Positions 1-3,587 of a DNA stretch of 5,769 bases are shown piece after piece. The notes beneath the pieces were generated by a model. The model saw nothing but the letters and a program-made list of their open reading frames with translations, was not told the origin of the DNA and ran no database searches. Position 1 is the first letter of the stretch. Each line of letters opens with the position of its first letter. Source of the DNA: Deltaproteobacteria bacterium (lineage in GTDB: Bacteria > Desulfobacterota > G020345765); assembly GCA_030616835.1 (NCBI GenBank), contig JAUWWP010000196.1:1-5769 (forward strand). The letters are read 5' to 3'. Both the position numbers and the translations under genes were made by a program.

Positions 1-8
1 AAATTAAA

Positions 9-74
9 AGCCTACTTCGCCGTAGTTCAGCCGCCGCTTTAGCTCCGGCGAAGGTGGCTGGCTACGAAGGCTGA
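9..74. repeat. Degenerate GC-rich palindromic repeat (REP/MITE-like)
   Basis: The arms CTTCGCCGTAG (15-25) and CTCCGGCGAAG (43-53) are inverted with one mismatch around a 17-nt loop. A second, nested inverted match pairs AGCCTACTTCGCCGTAG (9-25) with the reverse complement of CTACGAAGGCT (62-72), allowing gaps. The block therefore looks like several decayed arms of one palindromic element. Part of it (18-38) recurs at 1767-1786. It lies beyond the 3' end of the minus-strand operon and has no coding potential that I can see. It could be a dispersed REP-like element or a transcript-end structure. It carries no transposase, and no target-site duplication is evident. Confidence 0.55.
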
Positions 75-88
75 ATATCAAATGTTCA

Positions 89-106
89 CCCCGATGCCCA
101 TCGGGG
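89..106. other. Perfect 8-bp inverted repeat / hairpin
   Basis: CCCCGATG (89-96) and CATCGGGG (99-106) are exact inverted complements separated by CC; in RNA the practical loop would be 4 nt on a 7-bp stem. Weak outer similarity (TGTTC at 83-87 against GGACA at 111-115) may extend the dyad. It lies 68 bases past the stop of the 166-aa gene, so it could protect or end the minus-strand transcript. No U-run follows on that strand, so I do not call it an intrinsic terminator. It could equally be part of the dispersed repeat cluster that occupies this spacer. Confidence 0.55.
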
Positions 107-152
107 CTCAGGACAGGGTTTTGTATTTTGGGCTTTGATCATTTGAAATTGT

Positions 153-182
153 TTAGGATTTGGTGCTTAGTGCTTAGGATTT
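153..182. repeat. TTAGGATTT / TGCTTAG short direct repeats overlapping a gene end
   Basis: TTAGGATTT occurs at 153-161 and again at 174-182, and TGCTTAG is repeated in tandem at 164-170 and 171-177. The last copy enters the 3' end of the minus-strand 166-aa gene: the stop codon (174-176) and the final Lys-Ser codons lie inside it. The composition is AT-rich and simple, unlike the gene beside it. No function is visible. Confidence 0.6.
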
Positions 183-674
183 ACCTTTCTTGGGGCGGGA
201 GATCTTATCGAGCAACGGCGGCTTCATGAGCCCCAGGTCGCGGCCGGTGATCTTCCAGATGTAATCGCGAATCTGGCTGTCAATCTCCCCGGCGGCGGCC
301 GCATCCATCCGGCTGCGATCGTCATGGAAAAGGTCGATCGCGAGACAAAGCATCTCTTCCACCTTTTGCCGGAGCACAAGACCGCTACCCGCGCTGCCCT
401 CATCGAGTTTCTTGAGGAACGCTCGAAGTTCCTCGGGCACATCGCCTCCCGCTTCCTCCACTGCCCGGGCAATGCGTCTTATCATGTCCGAGCCCATTTC
501 GATATCCTGCATGACAAGCTCGTGCTTGTATTCGATTCGGTCGGCCAATTGCTGGATGAGGTCAATGACCGCGAACACCTGGCCGCGCACGCGGTCGGAT
601 TCAATCTCCGGAGCGATCACATGCTCCAGGGTGTGGATGAGCCGGCTGAAATAGACATCCGTGCTGATAAACAT
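174..674 (-). CDS. Uncharacterised helical 166-aa protein
   Basis: I do not recognise a named family. The 166-aa product is rich in Glu, Asp, Arg, Leu and Ile and reads as predominantly alpha-helical. Helix-like stretches lie at about residues 7-50 (RLIHTLEHVIAPEIESDRVR and on), 51-76, 80-91, 100-117 and 127-143, followed by a basic tail ending PKKGKS. There is no signal peptide, membrane segment or Cys/His metal motif, so a soluble cytoplasmic protein is likely. The start is set at the ATG at 672-674, because AAGGAG sits 7 nt upstream. A longer reading from TTG at 692 would overlap the upstream stop and place that site inside the gene. The gene begins 14 nt after the APH-like kinase gene, so the two are almost certainly co-transcribed, and it may be an accessory or partner of the kinase (inference). 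The last codons lie in a short direct repeat. Confidence 0.8.
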   Translation of the reverse strand: MFISTDVYFSRLIHTLEHVIAPEIESDRVRGQVFAVIDLIQQLADRIEYKHELVMQDIEMGSDMIRRIARAVEEAGGDVPEELRAFLKKLDEGSAGSGLVLRQKVEEMLCLAIDLFHDDRSRMDAAAAGEIDSQIRDYIWKITGRDLGLMKPPLLDKISRPKKGKS

Positions 675-681
675 TATGCCA

Positions 682-687
682 CTCCTT
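682..687 (-). promoter_or_regulatory. Ribosome binding site that fixes the start of the 166-aa gene
   Basis: The minus strand reads AAGGAG here, 7 nt before ATG at 674 and directly after the kinase stop codon TGA (691-689). This favours ATG over the upstream TTG at 692, which has no comparable site placed correctly for it. Confidence 0.75.
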
Positions 688-688
688 T

Positions 689-1741
689 TCAAGGGGAAAG
701 ATATTTGTTCAATCCCAGGATCAAGTTGAAGTACTGGATGTACAGGGTCATCCCGAATACGCCGGACTTAAGGTCCAGGCCAGGGGTTGTCCGAAATGCG
801 TTGGCGGCCGTGACCGTGATGCCCACAGCCTTGAAGCCGGTCAGGATGTGATAGAATTTTAGCTTCTCTTCGTCTATCTTGATGCCGCTCTTTTCCTCAT
901 ACTTGGCGAAGAACTCGTCCTCGGGTAAGAGGTGGCTCACCCATCGATGCGGCGCGGGCGAGCGCCATACACTGCTGATGATGTAGGAAATATCCTCCAT
1001 TGGGTCACCCAGGTGGACCATCTCCCAATCCAGTATGGCCATGATATGGCTGTCCCGCGTAATGTAGTTACCCGTGCGATAATCCCCGTGCACCAGACAC
1101 ACCCGCTCGTTTTCCGGCAGATTGTCCCTGAGCCAGTTCGCGGCGTACGCCACCACCGGCTTTTTTCGGAAACCCGCGCGGGCAATCACCTCCTCCCAGT
1201 AATCCACCTGTTGCCGTGCTGATCCCGTGCCGGGCCCGGGTTCTCCCAGGAACTCAAGGCCCAATCCTTTCCAGTCCACATTGTGAATCAGGGCAAGGTT
1301 CCGGACAAAATCCTCAGCCAGGCTCAACCGCTCGGCATCGTCGGGAACAAGCCGCCAGTTAGGATCAAACATCGATGACACGGAAAAGAAGTGCACCTCC
1401 CCCTCTACCCTCTCCATTACATAAAAGGGCAGCCCCATGACCTCCGGGTCAGGCTCATACCAGTAGGTTTGGGGAACCGCAATCTCGGTCTTGTTGATGG
1501 CGGTCAATACGCGGTATTCGATGGAGGCATCGTAAGGTTCCAGGAGGCCGGAGATGGGCTCCTTGCGGATGATGATATTCCGCTCCTGAAGACGACCGTC
1601 CTTCCGATAAGAAAGACTCAGGCTGAAGGTTTCCATCGACCAGCCTTCCAGGTTCTGCCATATATTGGTAATGGACAACTCATCGGCCTCGAGCTTTTCG
1701 GCCAGGTAGCGTTCAAGCTTGTCCCGGTCTATCTGGGACAT
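689..1741 (-). CDS. Aminoglycoside phosphotransferase-family (ACAD10-like) kinase
   Basis: The 350-aa protein has the bacterial APH/choline-kinase-like fold and should transfer phosphate from a nucleotide to a hydroxyl of a small molecule in the cytoplasm. The N-lobe shows the beta-3 basic motif IIIRKEP (56-62, Lys60) and a likely alpha-C Glu75. The hinge is near FYVMERVEG (106-114). The C-lobe carries the catalytic loop LVHGDYRTGN (216-225; Asp220, Asn225) and the metal-binding ILDWE (236-240; Asp238), followed by LGDPMEDISY. All key residues are present, so it should be active. Such proteins are usually annotated 'phosphotransferase family protein' and resemble the kinase part of ACAD10/11, which acts on 4-hydroxyacyl-CoA. 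They often sit near acyl-CoA or lipid genes. An in-frame TGA at 1750-1748 excludes any earlier start. The substrate is unknown; antibiotic resistance is not implied by the family name. Confidence 0.9.
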   Translation of the reverse strand: MSQIDRDKLERYLAEKLEADELSITNIWQNLEGWSMETFSLSLSYRKDGRLQERNIIIRKEPISGLLEPYDASIEYRVLTAINKTEIAVPQTYWYEPDPEVMGLPFYVMERVEGEVHFFSVSSMFDPNWRLVPDDAERLSLAEDFVRNLALIHNVDWKGLGLEFLGEPGPGTGSARQQVDYWEEVIARAGFRKKPVVAYAANWLRDNLPENERVCLVHGDYRTGNYITRDSHIMAILDWEMVHLGDPMEDISYIISSVWRSPAPHRWVSHLLPEDEFFAKYEEKSGIKIDEEKLKFYHILTGFKAVGITVTAANAFRTTPGLDLKSGVFGMTLYIQYFNLILGLNKYLSP

Positions 1742-1746
1742 ATTAT

Positions 1747-1761
1747 ATCACCCCTTCGGGG
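1747..1761 (-). promoter_or_regulatory. SD of the kinase gene, embedded in a small hairpin
   Basis: The minus strand reads AAGGGGTGAT (1756-1747), close to the 16S-complementary AAGGAGGTGAT, just before ATG at 1741. The preceding CCCC (1761-1758) can pair with the SD GGGG (1754-1751) around a GAA loop, giving a 4-bp GC stem that would occlude the ribosome site. Whether it modulates translation is inference; the stem is short. Confidence 0.5.
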
Positions 1762-1766
1762 AACTC

Positions 1767-1786
1767 CGCCGTAGTCTCCCGCCGCT
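1767..1786. repeat. Second partial copy of the left-edge repeat
   Basis: CGCCGTAGT (1767-1775) and CCGCCGCT (1779-1786), separated by CTC, match 18-26 and 31-38 exactly, where the separator is TCAG. It lies in the 5' leader of the kinase operon, close to the SD hairpin. Two related segments in non-coding DNA about 1.7 kb apart suggest a dispersed element, but low-complexity GC-rich sequence could produce this by chance. Confidence 0.4.
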
Positions 1787-1799
1787 CTCCGAATTCTGA

Positions 1800-1833
1800 C
1801 TTGCTTATATCACATCATAGTGGGTATAGCAAG
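1800..1833. repeat. Inverted repeat overlapping the kinase promoter (possible operator)
   Basis: CTTGCT (1800-1805) and AGCAAG (1828-1833) are exact inverted complements. Adjacent ATA (1807-1809) and TAT (1825-1827) extend the dyad after a 1-nt offset. The arms coincide with the -10 and -35 elements of the candidate minus-strand promoter, which is where a dimeric repressor would bind. No regulator gene is present in the window, so this stays a candidate. Confidence 0.3.
1804..1832 (-). promoter_or_regulatory. Candidate sigma-70 promoter for the kinase operon
   Basis: The minus strand shows TTGCTA (1832-1827) and TATAAG (1809-1804) separated by exactly 17 bp. The -10 matches consensus at 5 of 6 positions and the -35 at 4 of 6. 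Transcription would start near 1797, giving a leader of about 55 nt that contains the GC-rich repeat segment and the SD hairpin. Confidence 0.5.
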
Positions 1834-1925
1834 ATGTTCAATGAAGCAGAACGGGGCCTGATCGCAATTGCTCGGGAAAGCCATTATTATCGAAATAGGT
1901 GTTTTCGGACGGCAATGTGATTTAC

Positions 1926-1952
1926 TTGACGGGGGCGAAAATATTGGATAAT
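1926..1952 (+). promoter_or_regulatory. Candidate promoter for the SRPBCC gene
   Basis: TTGACG (1926-1931) resembles a -35 and GATAAT (1947-1952) a -10, spaced 15 bp. The alternative TAATTA (1949-1954) gives 17 bp but a poorer hexamer. The surrounding 1940-1960 is strongly AT-rich. Initiation about 7 nt downstream of GATAAT would fall at or just before the ATG at 1961, implying a leaderless or nearly leaderless transcript. Confidence 0.4.
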
Positions 1953-1960
1953 TATATACT

Positions 1961-2626
1961 ATGGGCGGAATCAAGAAGCGGCTGTGGGAGGGAATGATAT
2001 ACGCGGCAATTGCCTGCATAGTGTCATTAGGGCTGGTTGCGGCTTCGATTGGAGAAGTTAGGGAACTCCCTTTCTCCCCGGAGGAACTGGCCAGGCTGGA
2101 GCGGGGGAAGGTGGTGTTCAGCCTGGTCGAGACCAGAATATCGGATGACAAGCAGTCCTCGGTGCTGACCGGATCGGTTCTGATTCGACATCCGCCCGAG
2201 GTAATCTGGGAGGTGTTAAACCATACTGAGCGCGAGAAAGAGTGGATCCCATATCTCAAAGAAAGTACCGTGGTAAGCGACAAATGGCCCACGCCTTCCA
2301 CCCGGGTCACTGTGACTGATTACAAGTTCAGTGCTTACACGATCAAGGTATATTATTCCCTGGTACGAGAATACGACTACGAGGCCAAGACGATCAAGGC
2401 ATACATGGATAGGACCCGGCCGCATAAATACTTCGTGGATATCCAGGCCGGATGGAATTTCTACCCCTACCAGGATGGTATTATCTTCCAGTACTACTCG
2501 GACAGCAAGCTTACCGTCAACCTGCCGAAATTCATTTCCCGGCGACTGGCCAAAAGACAACTCGCCGCCGGAATTGCAGCAGTCCGGAAGCGTTGCGACT
2601 ATATCGCCGAGGAAATGAGACACTGA
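1961..2626 (+). CDS. Membrane-anchored or exported SRPBCC/START-like protein
   Basis: The 221-aa product starts with a basic segment (KKR, 5-7) and a hydrophobic stretch (about 12-30), i.e. a signal peptide or N-terminal anchor, placing the rest outside the cytoplasmic membrane or on its outer face. Residues about 50-218 look like a START/SRPBCC hydrophobic-ligand-binding domain: VLIRHPPEVIWEVLNHTERE (73-92) is the typical strand plus 'P..vW.vl.d...' segment, and a long C-terminal amphipathic helix (about 189-218) would close the pocket. Polyketide-cyclase and COQ10-like proteins share this fold, so lipid, quinone or sterol-like ligands are plausible; none is proven. In-frame TAA at 1949-1951 bars an earlier start. 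No SD precedes ATG 1961. A later ATG at 1994 has GGGAGG only 2 nt away and would lose the basic n-region, so 1961 is preferred. The gene is monocistronic, divergent from the kinase operon and convergent with the next gene. Confidence 0.8.
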   Translation: MGGIKKRLWEGMIYAAIACIVSLGLVAASIGEVRELPFSPEELARLERGKVVFSLVETRISDDKQSSVLTGSVLIRHPPEVIWEVLNHTEREKEWIPYLKESTVVSDKWPTPSTRVTVTDYKFSAYTIKVYYSLVREYDYEAKTIKAYMDRTRPHKYFVDIQAGWNFYPYQDGIIFQYYSDSKLTVNLPKFISRRLAKRQLAAGIAAVRKRCDYIAEEMRH

Positions 2627-2630
2627 TAGC

Positions 2631-3587
2631 TCACCCAAGCAGGTTGCGGAGGCCGTATGATGCGGCGGTGCCGATGTATCGCAGCTTTTCGACGCCTGAT
2701 TGGATGCGGTGCAAGCGCTCGACGACACCACAGCCCTCCAGGTCCTTATAGTAAAATCGAGCGAAGCACTCCTTGATGAATGCCTGGTGACGCCGGAGAG
2801 GGATCACATGAAACACCCGCGCGCTAATATGGTGACGCCGTCCGCGCTCGTCCACCAGTTCCAATTCGGCGCTCTTAGGGCTCTGGCCGTCTGCCATCAT
2901 TTCCAGGTGGATGGTCGATTCCACGATGCGCGCATTATCCTTGCCGTCAAAAACGAACCCGCCAATGTGCTCCTTCCCCTGGTCATGGACACTGAAGACA
3001 TTAAAGGAGAAATGCTCTCCGAACTGGGCCGTTATCCAGCGCCACTGTTCCACCCCGCCCCAGTCGCGGATACCCCAGGAATGGTCGCGCTGGCCGGTCC
3101 CGTCAATAGTAATCTCCTTACCTCTCATCCGAAGCACTCCCTGGACACGGCCGGATTGCTCGTAGTGCTCCTGTGCCACCTTTTTGGGCAGGGAGTGCGT
3201 CTCGGTGTTGTAGTCATAGGCAGGGGTGAAGCAGAGGAAATTGAGATCCATCGAATTTCGCCTCCCCTCCAGGCAAAGTCGCCACCGCCGGAAGGGCTCA
3301 ATCATTTCGTAGCGGAGCCTTCTTACCCGCGCCCTTTCCGGAAGCTCGAAACTTTCCCAGGGCTCCTTGAACTTCAGGTTCACGGCGGGATAGGCAAACC
3401 AGAGCGAACGGCCGCGGATGACCATCAGAAGGCCGTCAACTTCACTCTCGTTAACCCGCCAGCCGATGGTGGTGAAGCCATATATTCCAGCCCGGTCGTC
3501 CACAAAATTGAAGTAGTACGATTCTCGCCAGTACCGGTCCCGGGTTTTTTCGTGACGTCCCTCGTCCCGGTCGGTTAATGGGCTCAT
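2631..3587 (-). CDS. DUF7065/DUF7064-type (AttH/CrtC-like) protein
   Basis: The 318-aa soluble protein shows the pattern of the paired DUF7065 (N-terminal) and DUF7064 (C-terminal) domains, related to the AttH/hydroxyneurosporene-synthase/tocopherol-cyclase-like beta-barrel group. The hallmark is GTGQRDHSWGIRDW (163-176), preceded by HYEQSGRVQG (141-150) and followed by WRWITAQF (182-189) and a C-terminal EGCGVVERLHR (284-294). The conserved Arg-Asp-His of the hallmark line the pocket in related folds and may be catalytic or structural. No signal peptide or membrane helix is seen. The family has no established reaction that I know of; relatives act on carotenoids or other hydrophobic molecules. 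The start overlaps the upstream dikinase-like stop by 4 nt (ATGA) with a near-perfect SD (AAGGAGG), so translation is coupled and the two products probably work together. The stop lies 4 bp from the convergent SRPBCC stop. Family call fairly sure; function unknown. Confidence 0.8.
   Translation of the reverse strand: MSPLTDRDEGRHEKTRDRYWRESYYFNFVDDRAGIYGFTTIGWRVNESEVDGLLMVIRGRSLWFAYPAVNLKFKEPWESFELPERARVRRLRYEMIEPFRRWRLCLEGRRNSMDLNFLCFTPAYDYNTETHSLPKKVAQEHYEQSGRVQGVLRMRGKEITIDGTGQRDHSWGIRDWGGVEQWRWITAQFGEHFSFNVFSVHDQGKEHIGGFVFDGKDNARIVESTIHLEMMADGQSPKSAELELVDERGRRHHISARVFHVIPLRRHQAFIKECFARFYYKDLEGCGVVERLHRIQSGVEKLRYIGTAASYGLRNLLG

Noticed and set aside
89..106. Intrinsic terminator for the left minus-strand operon
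   Set aside because: The hairpin is good, but on the minus strand no U-rich tract follows it. It is reported only as a hairpin.
324..851. 175-codon plus-strand open frame across the junction of the two left-hand minus genes
   Set aside because: It is antisense to two well-supported genes, its start has no SD, and it has no family signature.
689..1741. Aminoglycoside resistance gene
   Set aside because: The catalytic motifs are those of the broad APH superfamily, and the sequence reads as the ACAD10-like branch. Nothing points to drug resistance.
1834..1920. 28-codon plus-strand small ORF in the divergent spacer (ATG 1834, TGA 1918-1920)
   Set aside because: It has no SD, overlaps the candidate operon promoter region at its upstream side, and has no recognisable peptide. 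It could only be revived by conservation or ribosome-profiling data.
1994..2020. Lipoprotein signal (Cys20 in AAIAC) at the N-terminus of the SRPBCC protein
   Set aside because: The residues before Cys do not fit a lipobox well (Ala rather than Leu/Val/Ile at -3), and the hydrophobic stretch continues past the Cys.
2700..3578. Long 292-codon plus-strand open frame opposite the DUF706x gene
   Set aside because: It lies wholly antisense to a gene with clear family motifs, the translation shows no recognisable domain, and it is explained by GC-rich codon use on the other strand.
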